From assembly GCA_947683425.1 (NCBI GenBank), contig CANTUQ010000050.1, positions 12,454,501-12,518,500 on the forward strand: 64,000 bases of DNA. The letters run 5' to 3'. Source of the stretch: Excoecaria cochinchinensis (Eukaryota; Streptophyta; Magnoliopsida; Malpighiales; Euphorbiaceae). Position numbers and translations under genes: made by a program. Positions 54,201-63,917 of this stretch are shown here, piece by piece. Every line of letters begins with the position of its first letter. The stretch's first letter is position 1. The notes under the pieces are model-generated. The model saw only the letters and a program-made list of their open reading frames with translations, was not told the origin of the DNA and searched no databases.

Positions 54201-57200
54201 CAAGTGTTTAACTGCTTTCTTATCTTTCTCTACCTCTCTCTCTCTTGCTGAAACAGGGGTCAACATGTATAGTCAATGCAGCAAGTGAAAGAGATATGGC
54301 TGTTTTTGCAGCTGGAATGATCCAGGCAAAAATTTCTCATCTCTTTTTCCAACTACTATTTGCCCTCTTTTATTTTAAAATTAATGAAGAAATTCTTATA
54401 AGCTGTTGCATATTAAGCAGGCAGAATTGAAGGGCAAGTCTTTCTTATGCCGCACTGCTGCTAGTTTTGTTTCTTCACGAATTGGAATTATTGCCAAAGC
54501 CCCTATACTGCCTAAAGATCTAGGAATAAACAAAGACAAGAGAGGTGGACTCATAGTTGTGGGATCATATGTTCCTAAAACAACAAAACAGGTTGAATTA
54601 CTAGAATCTGGCTTCCTGGTTAATGCTAGCTCAGTGATAATGACATTTGCCATGTGATTGATATCTTTTATATTCATAATTCACAGGTTGAAGAACTTAA
54701 AATACAGTGTGGCAAGATCCTAAAAACCATTGAGGTGATCCGTATGCATAGTATTTTCTTTGGTGTTCATTGCTAATGGTGTTAATTTCTGATTTTTTCT
54801 TTAAGAATATTTAACATGGTTGCCTGTCCCAGTAGAGAATGTGTCTGTGTTGTTAATACAAGGGATTGGGTCTCCTTTTTTGTTGTAACTAGGTTTCCGT
54901 TGATAAACTTGCCATGAAGTCTCCAGAAGAGAGAGAGGAAGAGATTAATAGAGCAGCTGAGATGGCAGATTTTTTCCTTGGGGCTTGCAGAGACACATTA
55001 GTTATGACTAGTCGTGAACTCATAACTGGAAAAAGTGAGCCATTCTTCCTTTTGTTCAGTTGGTTTTTGCACTGAAGATGTGATAGTGATTTTTGACATA
55101 TTTTAACACAAACAACACTGCTTGCAGCTCTGTGTATCAAAATGTTTGAACTGAGTAATGAATTTTTTATGGGCAGCATGTAATCAGATCAAATTTGAAT
55201 ATCTTTCTTTCTATGAATAAACAAAAGCAGGAGGCTTAAAAACATATTCTTAAACAGGAAAATATTTTACTGAAACTGTCATCTGATGCCCCTCTCTTAT
55301 TTATTTAAAATTTTGTCTACCAGCTCCTTCAGAGAGTTTGGAAATAAATTTTAAAGTGAGCTCTGCATTGGTGGAAATTGTGCGGCGGATAACAACAAGA
55401 CCTCGATACATTCTAGCAAAGGTATTTTAAATAGTTTAAGTGATCAAGTTTTATTTCCTTTTGTTGTGCTTTTATATGATCAGTGTTTTGTTCTTCAATT
55501 CTTTCAGTGTTTCGTTCTTCAATTCTTTCTTCTTTTTCCCAATGTCACCAGACTAATTAATATACTTTTTTGGATGTCACATTTGTTTGTTCAAGCTTCC
55601 AAATTTATATATATCCTCTCTTCATATATCAGCAATCTAAGATATAGCTTCAAATAAACTACTTCAGTAACCTCTTAATTGAATTTCATGACTATCTTGC
55701 AGATTGGAAATTGTAACTTTTGTGTTAAGCTCAGATATTGCTCAAATTAATCTTTTTCACTATACCTGCATACCAAAGAATGAGTTATAACTTGAGTGCT
55801 GAAGGCATAGTTTTTAGTCACCTTACAATATATCATGCCTGTATTGCATTTGCATGAATAAATTCTGCTCAGGTTGCCATTGTGTAATGCAGGATTGATA
55901 GGAGGACAAGTTCATCAGACCTTGACACCTTACAATTTCTTTTCTTTTTCTTGGATAGGGTGGAATTACCTCATCTGACCTTGCCACAAAAGCTCTAGAA
56001 GCAAAATGTGCCAAGATAGTAGGACAAGCTCTGCCTGGTGTTCCCTTATGGTTGCTAGGTCCTGAAAGTAGGCATCCGGAGGTTCCTTACATTGTTTTCC
56101 CTGGTAGGTGAAATCTTATGTTATTTTCTGAATTTTGTTTATTTCTTTACGTTTTAAAGATTGGATCTCTAACTTGTGAAGTTGGTTTTGCAGGTAATGT
56201 TGGTGATGGTAATGCATTGGCAGAAGTTGTGAGATCTTGGGCTCGTCCTTCTAGATTTTCATCAACAAAAGAGCTTCTTCTTGTATGGACTATGAACTTG
56301 ATTGTGCCTATTTTGTGTTACTCCAGATGGTGACAATTTCTTTCTTCATAAAGAATGCAGAGAATGGCGGATATGCTGTCGGAGCATTCAATGTCTATAA
56401 TTTGGAAGGAGCTGAAGCTGTTGTTGCTGCAGCAGAGGAAAAAAAAAGCCCTGCCATTCTACAGGTCTAAATGATAATGAGGAAAATCTTAGCAATTTAA
56501 TGTGGCTAAATTGAATTAATATCTTGTAATAACTTCATATTCTGTGGACACAGCTTTGAGTTTCAGATAGTTGCAAATAAGTGTATTTACAATTGCTGTC
56601 TGTTCTTTCCACAGATACATCCTAGTGCTCTTAAGCAAGGAGGAATACCCTTGGTTGCTTGTTGTGTTGCTGCTGCAGAACAGGCTAGTGTAAGTGGCAT
56701 TTTCCATCTTAGAAAAAAATAAATTAAGAAAGAAAGGATTCAGGGGTGCAATAGACAGTGTAAGAATGGATCTTCATCAATAGCCAGCTTTTACCAAACT
56801 ATAATGCACGTAATACATGTGATGCTGGTCATGTTGTTTTGAGTCATCTGAGCTACATTTAATTATAATGTTCTTGAGATTCAGTGCTCATTGAATCCAT
56901 TATTTGCGCTGCTAAGGGTAATATCATTGAGAAGTTGAGGGGCTAAGGTTTGAGGAGATAGAAGTTATTATGGCGATTTGCAAGTTGGATCTGGTTAGTT
57001 TTAAGTATTTAGAGGGAATGAGGTGTGGCTTATAAGTGTGATGGGCACCCACCACTACTAGGAATTCCTTTTGGTGGAACAAGGGGCCTTCCCACTTATG
57101 GGCCTGATGTAACCCTTGGGCTTGTGTGGGCAAGTCCGCCAAGTGTGTGGGTGTGACTTGGGCTTATGGGAGCCTGGGTCATAACAATTGGTATCAGAGC

Positions 57201-59366
57201 CAGACCGACTCTGCGGTAGGCGGCCCAGGAGAGGAACCCAAGGAAAGGGAGAAGCCGCCAGTGGGTGACAAAGCCGCCGTGGACGTCGGCTGTTGATGGG
57301 AGGGGTAATGTTACGATCCCACATCGACTAACTATATGGGTAGTTAGTGGCTTATAAGTGTGATGGGCACCCACCACTACTAGGAATTCCTTTTGGTGGA
57401 ACAAGGGGCCTTCCCACTTATGGGCCTGATGTAACCCTTGGGCTTGTGTGGGCAAGTCCGCCAAGTGTGTGGGTGTGACTTGGGCTTATGGGAGCCTGGG
57501 TCATAACAAAATCTTCTGTTGCTTTTTCTTGCACTTCATAATCAATTCATCACTGAGTGTACTCTGTGTAGGTGTGTGTGAGGGAGAAAGGAGATGCTCA
57601 GTGATGGTGATATGTGATAATAGTACAATAGGCAGAATCATTACTAGGATTCTATGTTATTAGGAACTTGGGATCTTAAGCAGCACGAAGGCAAAACCTT
57701 GGACCACATAATTCTTAGCTGCATTCAATTTCTGTGACAATACTGAAGAATGGGACAATTTACTTAAGAGATTTCTGCCTATAAATGGTTTTAATGTGGT
57801 CTTTAGTTATGGCGTATTCACAATTTTACTTGTATGATTATATGTTTGTTTTGCAAAACATATGTTTGTAAAATATAAAGATCAATATGTATACTTACAT
57901 GGCAGGTACCTATTACTGTTCATTTTGATCATGGAACTTCCAAGCAAGAGCTAGTGGAAGCTCTCGAGTTGGTAAGAACTTTCTTGTTTCCCATGAAAGT
58001 TGTATGGTGCGTTCAAAGTACAAGAAGATGCTAAATAAGGAGAATTTCATCAACTTTATCATTTGATGTACTAATTTATAATTGAATTTGTGTTCCTTGA
58101 TTCTGTCATGCCAGGGGTTTGATTCAGTGATGGTGGATGGTTCACATCTTCTTTTCAATGATAACATGTCATACACAAAGCTTGTATCCTCGTTGGCCCA
58201 CTCAAAAAATATGCTGGTGGAAGCAGAACTAGGGAGGTTGTCAGGAACCGAAGATGACTTGACTGTTGAAGATTATGAAGCAAGGCTGACTGATGTTAAT
58301 CAGGTTGTAATACTTCTTAATGCATGAATAATGAACTTCATATCTTTCATATGGCAGTGATATAATGGGCTTCATTTGTAACTTCAGGCCGAAGAGTTCA
58401 TTGATGAGACTGCTATAGATGCTTTGGCAGTTTGCATTGGAAATGTACATGGAAAGTACCCTCCCAGTGGGCCAAATCTCAGGCTTGATTTGCTGAAGGT
58501 GATATTCATACATCAACTATTTGGCTATGCATTATGAATTGTGCATTATGGTCTGCCTTTTCAACCTAAGACAGCATGCATTTTATTGCTTAAGGAGCCA
58601 TACTGCGATACTTATGAAGCAATTTGTGTTAATGAGTCCGTTTTTTTTACCTTTGCATGAAATCTGTATGGTCATTGGTAATGTGCACATGAAAACAAAC
58701 AATGAGATTGTGTTGTTGGTCTAGGATCATCAAACTTTAACTTTAGGATATTAATTCTTGGATCCAAATACCATGTAAATATTTTTATCCATGTGAATGT
58801 TCTTCCGCTGGGTATACTGAAATGATTCACAAGTCCATTTGGCATTTTAACAAATATTAGTTCGGGAATTGAAGATGTGGTTCTTGAATATTCCGCATGC
58901 CCATTATTAGTACCAACAATGTCGTGAAGAAATTGGACTAATTGCTACTATCTTTAGGATTTGCATGCCTTGAGTTCGAAGAAAGGTGTTTTTCTAGTGC
59001 TGCATGGTGCGTCAGGATTGCCCGAAGAACTTATCAAGGTACGTTTAAGATTCCCATTAAAGAATGTTATTATTGGCATTCCTCGAATTATTATTAGCGT
59101 CAGGGGTCTGCAAGTTTCTTGATTGTTTTACTTGAACTTGAAATCAATGCCATGCCAGTGGATTAATGTTTGTGAATTGTGAGCAGGCTTGTATAGCGCG
59201 GGGAGTGAGGAAGTTCAATGTGAACACTGAGGTGCGCAAGGCTTACATCGACTCGCTAAGCAAGCCACAGAAAGATCTGGTCCATGTAATGGCTTCTGCA
59301 AAGGAAGCCATGAAAGCTGTGGTTGCTGAAAAGATGCATTTGTTTGGTTCTGCTGGAAAAGCATGA
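39210..59366 (+). CDS. Fusion enzyme: two HIBADH-type dehydrogenase domains, DUF1537 kinase, class II aldolase (1376 aa, 42 exons)
   Basis: Exons: 39210-39311, 40274-40349, 41451-41531, 41621-41701, 42334-42410, 42526-42580, 42676-42724, 42947-43084, 45291-45369, 46049-46127, 46208-46254, 46386-46580, 47390-47465, 48454-48534, 48603-48683, 49341-49417, 49498-49552, 49639-49687, 49811-49948, 50951-51032, 51169-51247, 52131-52177, 52277-52488, 52729-52816, 52979-53098, 53197-53315, 53395-53467, 53548-53667, 54257-54325, 54421-54591, 54687-54734, 54893-55034, 55324-55421, 55959-56103, 56194-56282, 56354-56464, 56615-56689, 57906-57971, 58115-58303, 58388-58498, 58958-59038, 59187-59366 (4131 nt). 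Residues 1-288 are dehydrogenase domain 1 (GLDELS in place of GLGxMG; Lys177). Residues about 326-608 are domain 2 (GLGAMG; DAPVSGG at 442; Lys496). Residues about 655-1106 are the DUF1537 kinase (DDPTGT, RGDSTLRGH, KGGITSSD, GNVGDGNA). Residues 1107-1376 are a class II aldolase with metal ligands in HFDHG, NVHGKY and LHGASG. The same architecture and length occur in Arabidopsis At1g18270. In bacteria the kinase family phosphorylates 3-oxo-tetronates next to LtnD-type dehydrogenases. Substrate here is inferred. No transit peptide is evident. Confidence 0.9.
42209..42302. repeat. 31-bp direct duplication in intron 4 of the fusion gene
   Basis: The same 31 bases starting CAACTGAAAATTTTATTGG occur at 42209-42239 and 42272-42302, 63 bp apart, just before the exon at 42334. 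Confidence 0.9.
43085..45290 (+). other. Large intron 8 of the fusion gene
   Basis: 2.2-kb intron between the paired dehydrogenase exons 42947-43084 and 45291-45369; its counterpart in domain 2 (49949-50950) is 1.0 kb. It contains the SINE-like tail described at 43612-43707 and otherwise unrecognised sequence. Confidence 0.7.
43612..43707 (+). mobile_element. Possible SINE 3' part with poly-A tail
   Basis: GTGGCAAAGGGCACTTGCCA resembles a weak box A, and GATCGAGGGTTTGAGCACC a weak box B of tRNA-derived pol III promoters. The block ends in A12 (43696-43707). Target duplications were not identified, so this is tentative. Confidence 0.3.
53099..53196 (+). other. GC-AG intron 25 of the fusion gene
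   Basis: The exon ends CCAGAG and the intron begins GCAAGG; the next exon begins GAAGCAGATGC. Joining gives RGDSTLRGHFPEEADAA, the uninterrupted conserved kinase block. No GT donor gives this product. Confidence 0.85.
54326..54420 (+). other. GC-AG intron 29 of the fusion gene
   Basis: Exon ending ATGATCCAG is followed by GCAAAAAT, and the acceptor is AAGCAG before GCAGAATTG, giving AAGMIQAELKGKSF. The first 40 bases of the intron contain no GT dinucleotide near the junction, so a GC donor is needed to keep the frame. Confidence 0.8.
57026..57508 (+). mobile_element. TRIM (miniature LTR retroelement) in intron 37 of the fusion gene
   Basis: A 161-bp direct repeat (57026-57186 and 57348-57508), identical by eye, brackets a 122-bp interior. 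The right copy extends back to TG at 57309, giving a 200-bp LTR that begins TGTTACGATCCCACATCG and ends ATAACA. Right after the left repeat, TTGGTATCAGAGCC (from 57188) is a primer-binding site for initiator methionine tRNA. The purine run GGGAGGGGTAA before 57309 is the polypurine tract. There is no gag or pol. The left LTR lacks its first 39 bp, and no 5-bp target duplication is visible. It is in the intron between exons 56689 and 57906. Confidence 0.88.
57188..57201 (+). other. Primer-binding site of the TRIM
   Basis: TTGGTATCAGAGCC, complementary to the 3' end of initiator tRNA-Met, one base downstream of the left LTR. Confidence 0.88.
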
Positions 59367-59644
59367 TTTTCTTTATACTATTTCTTCCAAAGCTGCATAA
59401 ATTTGCTATTTCCCCATTGTTCTGTGTAACCTGCCTAAATTACTGTAACATTTTTTACTGCGTAATTCATTGGCTGTACATTATTTATGAGTGGCTATTT
59501 ATAAATATCATAACAATATTTATTCCATAACTTTGAATAATGATTATCTTTTATACATTCTAGTTGACAATTATTGCCAATATACAACATAATTGCCCAA
59601 ATATTATTGAGGAATGCGAAGAGTATTTACTGATTGTTTTTGAA

Positions 59645-59679
<35 letters not shown>

Positions 59680-59962
59680 CAGCCATTTGCAACCTGTGAT
59701 GCCACATTTTAATAGTTATATTGAAAGTAATGAAATGTAAAAATGGTATTGTTCACTCTGAAGAGATTAAACAAAGGGTAGTTACAAATGTGACGATTCT
59801 TATATATAATATGGCTTAGCATGTCTAGAATCTTAATAAACGATTGTTGGGTTATTTCAATCCCAAGAGAGCTTCCTTCCTAGTGCCTGCATTTTCAGTT
59901 GAAGGACATTGTGAATAAAATCACTTCTGAATTGGATGGCCAAAGTTAAGATGACGAGCTCT
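59367..59962. other. Convergent 3' region between fusion gene and PMI1
   Basis: Contains the 3' UTRs of both convergent genes and the TA microsatellite at 59647-59677. No other feature seen. Confidence 0.6.
59647..59677. repeat. (TA)n microsatellite
   Basis: Uninterrupted TA run of about 31 bp between two convergent genes. Confidence 0.95.
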
Positions 59963-62506
59963 CTACTTTGTGAATTTCACATCTGGGTTTCTCATTGGTT
60001 TTAGCCACATGTCAGCCATTATTCTTGATGAAATGCTCCACAACAGATCTTGACCTTTTACTATCACATGTTTTGCTCTTTTCCCTCCTTTTCCCAGTCC
60101 ATATGCCACTAGCCATTGCATTGCAGTCATCTTCTGCTTCTCTGTATCCCCCATATTCTTCTTTCCTTCTGTCCTCTGCTTTAAACCTCCAATATGTAGA
60201 CTTGTCACTTTGAATTTCCTTTCCTCATCATACTTGCCTTCTTTCATGTCAGCAAAAGTTGCAGGAATAAGTGCTATGATAGGTCCTCCAACTCCCTCGT
60301 ATCGTCTCATTGGATCCCGTAGCTGGATCACAACTGCAACTGTGGTTGTTTCTGGGTCCTCAGATGAGCCATGATCTTTTATCCAGTCCACAAGCGGAAT
60401 TGCAGAAGCTAGAAGATGATTTTGTGTGGTTGTGTTTTCCTCTAGTGGAGAAACACTAAATGGAGCTTCTTCCTCTGCAATTTCTGCTTGAATTTTCAAG
60501 GCCTCAATGGACAATGTTTCAATCTTCTGCAGTGCAAATGCCAAGATTTCTGCCACTGTCAATGGATTTTCCTCTACATTCCAAATTCCTGTCTTGATCC
60601 TCTCTTTTCTGCCTGTATTCATTGCAGCTGCCATGGTTTTTACCGAAGCAAGTGTACGAGCTGCACTTGAGCTAGCAACTTCTTTGTTTCTTCCTTGGAT
60701 GATTGCAGAAGCTATGCCTTCAAAAGCTATCTGTTCTGCTGTTTTCCCCATAAGTTCTTCTATTGGCATCAATGATAAAATCTGAGAGCTGAGTTCTTCA
60801 AAACCAACTGCTGCCATTTTCTGAAACAATTCAATTCCACTCATTGATTTTGTTGATGGGATGATTATTGGTTTTGATAGCTGCATAGCTAACTTAGGAG
60901 TATCTTTCCTTGCAACAACTGTGTTCAGAGGATTCATGGCTACTAAGTAACCTCCATTTCTTGTTTGTACTACACAGCCTAACCCCTTTCCAAGATCTGA
61001 GAGATATACATTGGATTCAGTCTCCATAGAATTCTCAGGTTCTGATCCAAGCTGCTTTTGTGGGAATGAAAGGTCACTAAACTCGTAAGTGTCAAGCTCT
61101 TCATCCTCAAGCATCTGCAGAAATTCTCTTGTTACTGTCTCTTCATCAGCATCTAGTCTTTGTGAATCATTTTCATCATCACCTGCTTTATCTAATTTTT
61201 CTTGTCCCATCATAGATTCTAGAGCTTTGATCTGCTGAGCAACGGAGTCAAGCTCAGTTAGTCTTGTAAGGTGTACCTGATCATGATGCACCATCTCCTT
61301 GACAATCTCACTTGATGTTGATTTTGCTTCAACATTTTCTTCAGAATCTCCATCTCCAACCTCTCCTTTCTCCTGAATCTCAACTCCTTTATCGACAACA
61401 TCAAAGTCAGGGAGTTCAATATCTTCAGGTTCTTTTGATTTCTGAACTGGGGGAGTTGATTCTGGCTCATCAAGGTTCAAATCATCCATTTCTTGCAGAT
61501 GATCTGCTTCTTGTTTTGTCCCAGGATGAGTCCAAGCTTCACCTCTACTGGACATTCTTGGACTGGGAACACTAAACGATGATTTAGACTGTCTACGACC
61601 AAAAGAAGGTGTTGAACTTCTAGTTTTACTGGACTTAAATCCATCACCTTGACTGTAAATATCAATCCCACCATCTTTCTCCATAATCTGAAATCCCAGT
61701 TTCAGAACAAGTTCTCCTCCTTTAGCCTTTCCAGACAGGTTGAAACTGGTGTCCCATTGCCGAATTCGAATACCTTCTTGATTCTTCTCCATGGATTCTT
61801 GAATCAAGTGACTTAAATCCACAGAACCTCTACCAAAATCAAGCTCTTCAGCATCTACTGCAAGCACAAATATCCAAAATGGGCGCGGCTCGAATTTCAG
61901 GTCCCTTCCTTGGCTTGGGGGAGTACAGTAAACATGGCACTTGACAAATAGAGTCTCTTCAAAATCAGCAACTCCCTGAGAAACTCTTGATGGCATTGTA
62001 TGAACTGCACCATCCTTTGTTTCCTTCTTCCTAATACAAACAGAAAGCCGAAGTCCATTCATGGAAGCTGGAAGACCTTGTACAGCAACTACTTCCACAG
62101 AGAACAAACAGCTAAGTTTGTGCATCCCAATATGAGAAAGAGCACGTATTGGCTTCCAGTTCCAAATCCCTTTCTTCTCAGCTGAAGCCACTGTTTCGTA
62201 GAGCTTCTTTGTGTCCTTAGCTGGATCCTTGTGGCCTTTATCATCATCAGGCTTTGGCCTAGAACGCCATGGGGATAAGGACATGCGCCTGGAACGTGGT
62301 CTAGAACTAGATTTGTCATCAATTTTAGCTGTGCTAGTCTCATCAACAGAAGTAATAGAAGGAACTGAAGTTCTTGGAAGTGCAAGAGAAGCAGTTCTTC
62401 GAGGGGTGGCAGTGTGAGTTTGATATAAAGATTGGCTGAGTGCTTCAAGCTCTTCCAAAAGCTGAGTATTGGAGTTCCTTCTGTTTGAGGATTCTGAGGC
62501 TGCCAT
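59963..62506 (-). CDS. PMI1: PLASTID MOVEMENT IMPAIRED 1 (PMI1) protein, 847 aa
   Basis: Single uninterrupted exon. The N-terminus (SNTQLLEELEALSQSLYQ) and the Arg/Ser-rich stretch RPRSRRMSLSPWRSRPK are PMI1 hallmarks. An NT-C2 domain spans residues about 128-277 (HKLSCLFSVEVVAVQGLPAS to GELVLKLGFQIMEKD) and is thought to contact membranes or the cytoskeleton. An acidic, probably disordered middle follows, then a long conserved C-terminal region (LSDLGKGLGCVVQTRNGGYL, LPIEELMGKTAEQIAFEGIASA-like block, AEILAFALQKIETLSIEALK). Length matches the family's roughly 840 aa. In Arabidopsis PMI1 is a plasma-membrane-associated protein needed for actin-based chloroplast and nuclear movement in blue light and for Ca2+-linked ABA responses. 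The start at 62506 is the first methionine of the conserved N-terminus; the stop is 597 bp from the convergent fusion gene's stop. Confidence 0.94.
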   Translation of the reverse strand: MAASESSNRRNSNTQLLEELEALSQSLYQTHTATPRRTASLALPRTSVPSITSVDETSTAKIDDKSSSRPRSRRMSLSPWRSRPKPDDDKGHKDPAKDTKKLYETVASAEKKGIWNWKPIRALSHIGMHKLSCLFSVEVVAVQGLPASMNGLRLSVCIRKKETKDGAVHTMPSRVSQGVADFEETLFVKCHVYCTPPSQGRDLKFEPRPFWIFVLAVDAEELDFGRGSVDLSHLIQESMEKNQEGIRIRQWDTSFNLSGKAKGGELVLKLGFQIMEKDGGIDIYSQGDGFKSSKTRSSTPSFGRRQSKSSFSVPSPRMSSRGEAWTHPGTKQEADHLQEMDDLNLDEPESTPPVQKSKEPEDIELPDFDVVDKGVEIQEKGEVGDGDSEENVEAKSTSSEIVKEMVHHDQVHLTRLTELDSVAQQIKALESMMGQEKLDKAGDDENDSQRLDADEETVTREFLQMLEDEELDTYEFSDLSFPQKQLGSEPENSMETESNVYLSDLGKGLGCVVQTRNGGYLVAMNPLNTVVARKDTPKLAMQLSKPIIIPSTKSMSGIELFQKMAAVGFEELSSQILSLMPIEELMGKTAEQIAFEGIASAIIQGRNKEVASSSAARTLASVKTMAAAMNTGRKERIKTGIWNVEENPLTVAEILAFALQKIETLSIEALKIQAEIAEEEAPFSVSPLEENTTTQNHLLASAIPLVDWIKDHGSSEDPETTTVAVVIQLRDPMRRYEGVGGPIIALIPATFADMKEGKYDEERKFKVTSLHIGGLKQRTEGKKNMGDTEKQKMTAMQWLVAYGLGKGGKRAKHVIVKGQDLLWSISSRIMADMWLKPMRNPDVKFTK

Positions 62507-62960
62507 TACTTCAAGAAAGCAAGTTTGTTGCTACTGAGATGAGATGGGTTGCAGAGAGAAGAAAGTGAAGGAAAGGATAAGAAGGTTCACAACGTTGGAA
62601 GGATTTGGGGTGGAGAAAATGCCAAGGAAGAGTAATTAATTATTGTCGTGGTCCATCCAAAACCAGAAAAGTTTTTATGTGGCCATGAATAAGAGAAGAA
62701 GGTTCGTGTGATAAAAGACGGGGTCCCATAGAATTTATTATCTGCTAATGAAATTTTCTAACATTCAGCTTTCAATGTGTCATTTAAGTTGTAAGTTTCG
62801 GATAAAGTTGTTGTAGTGTTGGGCTTTTTTCTTGCTGTTCCCGGAGTTAGATGAAACTTTAACGTGTCTTTGGAAGGTAAATTAACCACATCATCTTAAA
62901 CTTTAACCTTTTTTTTTTCTACATTAATCCTTTGAAAATATAAAGTATAAAATATAAAGT
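62507..62960 (-). promoter_or_regulatory. Upstream region of PMI1
   Basis: Leader and promoter DNA of the minus-strand PMI1 gene. On the coding strand the bases just before the ATG are CT-rich (plus strand AGAGAGAAGAAAGTGAAGG at about 62551). No precise start or motif is assigned. Confidence 0.4.
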
Positions 62961-62996
62961 TTATACGGGGATGTCCGTATTTTTTATTTTTCTCGT

Positions 62997-63285
62997 ATTA
63001 GGTTCAATTTAGATGAAACTGATGAAATTGATTCAATTAATCTCGCGTGAGATCAACTTAAAATAGGAATAAAATTAAATTAATTTCGTGTGAGATCAAT
63101 ATAAAATAAATGTAAAATCTATCAAAATATAAAAAATGAAGAAATATACAATTATTTTAGACATGCAAAAGATAATGAGTTGACTTTTTTTTTTAATATG
63201 TCTTGATGGGTCATATATTCATTTTAAATTGATCTCACGCGAAATTAATTCAATTTCTTCAATTCAGTCTAAATTGAATCCTAAT
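62997..63285. repeat. Inverted repeat with 65-68 bp arms (MITE-like)
   Basis: The left arm 62997-63064 (ATTAGGTTCAATTTAGAT... CGCGTGAGATCAA) pairs with the complement of the right arm 63221-63285 (ATTAGGATTCAATTTAGA... CGCGTGAGATCAA) at roughly 80-85 percent by eye. Part of the arm (TTAATTTCGTGTGAGATCAA, about 63079) recurs a third time inside the loop. No coding. The long-armed foldback shape suggests a MITE or foldback element; clear target duplications were not found. Confidence 0.75.
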
Positions 63286-63525
63286 TTAGGCTATCCAAAA
63301 AGTATAAATATCAAATGCAACTTTTGAAAGTGTAAAAACTGAAAATAGAAACAAAATGCATTTTTCCATAAACAATTAGTAAATCCATGCATGCACTAAT
63401 TAATAGGTTAATACGCATGAACATCCATACTTATAGAATTGCAATAAAAAGGTATAAGTTTAGATGTGATTAGGACCTTCCCAGGATTGGAAATTTATTC
63501 AATAATGACAAATACAAATACATAA
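63286..63525. other. Short AT-rich gap between inverted repeat and eL19-like gene
   Basis: Expected to include the 3' UTR of the minus-strand eL19-like exon; nothing else seen. Confidence 0.4.
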
Positions 63526-63917
63526 TTAATAAATTTTCTTTGCCTCAAACAGGTGATAATATAAATCAATGTGCTTAACTTTCTGAGTCTTCAACTTGTG
63601 GATTCTTTCTATATATAGAACACGTTTGTTTCTGTACACATTTCCTTTAACGCTCATATAAATTTGATGATAGCTATGCTTATCAATCTTTTGAGCATCT
63701 CTGTATTTGGAAAGCAAATGCCTTAGCACTCTTATTTTTCTGATCCATAGCTGCTTTGAGGGCTGCCTTGCCTCTCTTGTTCCTTTCCTCTTCCCAAATC
63801 CACTGTGTTTTCCTTTCATTTTAGCTTTATTTAGTTGCCTGCACCTCCATCTTGAATGGGTTATCAATGGCTTCTTTATTATTAGCCCATCCTTTATCAG
63901 CTCTCTTATGTTCATTC
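63526..63917 (-). CDS. RPL19: Ribosomal protein eL19-like, divergent, 5' end beyond window
   Basis: Visible exon 63917-63526 (stop TAA-side at 63526), preceded on the minus strand by a pyrimidine-poor CAG acceptor at 63918-63920; earlier exons would lie beyond base 64000. About 129 residues align with eL19 from the NIRKLIKDG motif onward: NIRELIKDGLIIKKP, GKHSGFGKRKGTREAR, LWIRKIRVLRHLLSKYR, KIDKHSYHQIYM, VKGNVYRNKRVL. eL19 is a large-subunit ribosomal protein with a long C-terminal helix. Substitutions are unusually many for such a conserved protein (for example KHSYHQIYMSVKG), and the tail ends early at FEAKKIY. The frame is nevertheless open, so it may be a divergent paralogue or a young pseudogene. 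Confidence 0.75.

Noticed and set aside
57026..57508. Full LTR retrotransposon or Cassandra-type TRIM with 5S sequence
   Set aside because: The interior is only 122 bp with no gag or pol, and the LTR shows no recognisable 5S rRNA promoter block; it is a generic TRIM.
59995..62417. Several plus-strand and alternative-frame ORFs over PMI1
   Set aside because: All overlap the clearly coding 847-aa PMI1 frame and show only low-complexity leucine/serine translations.
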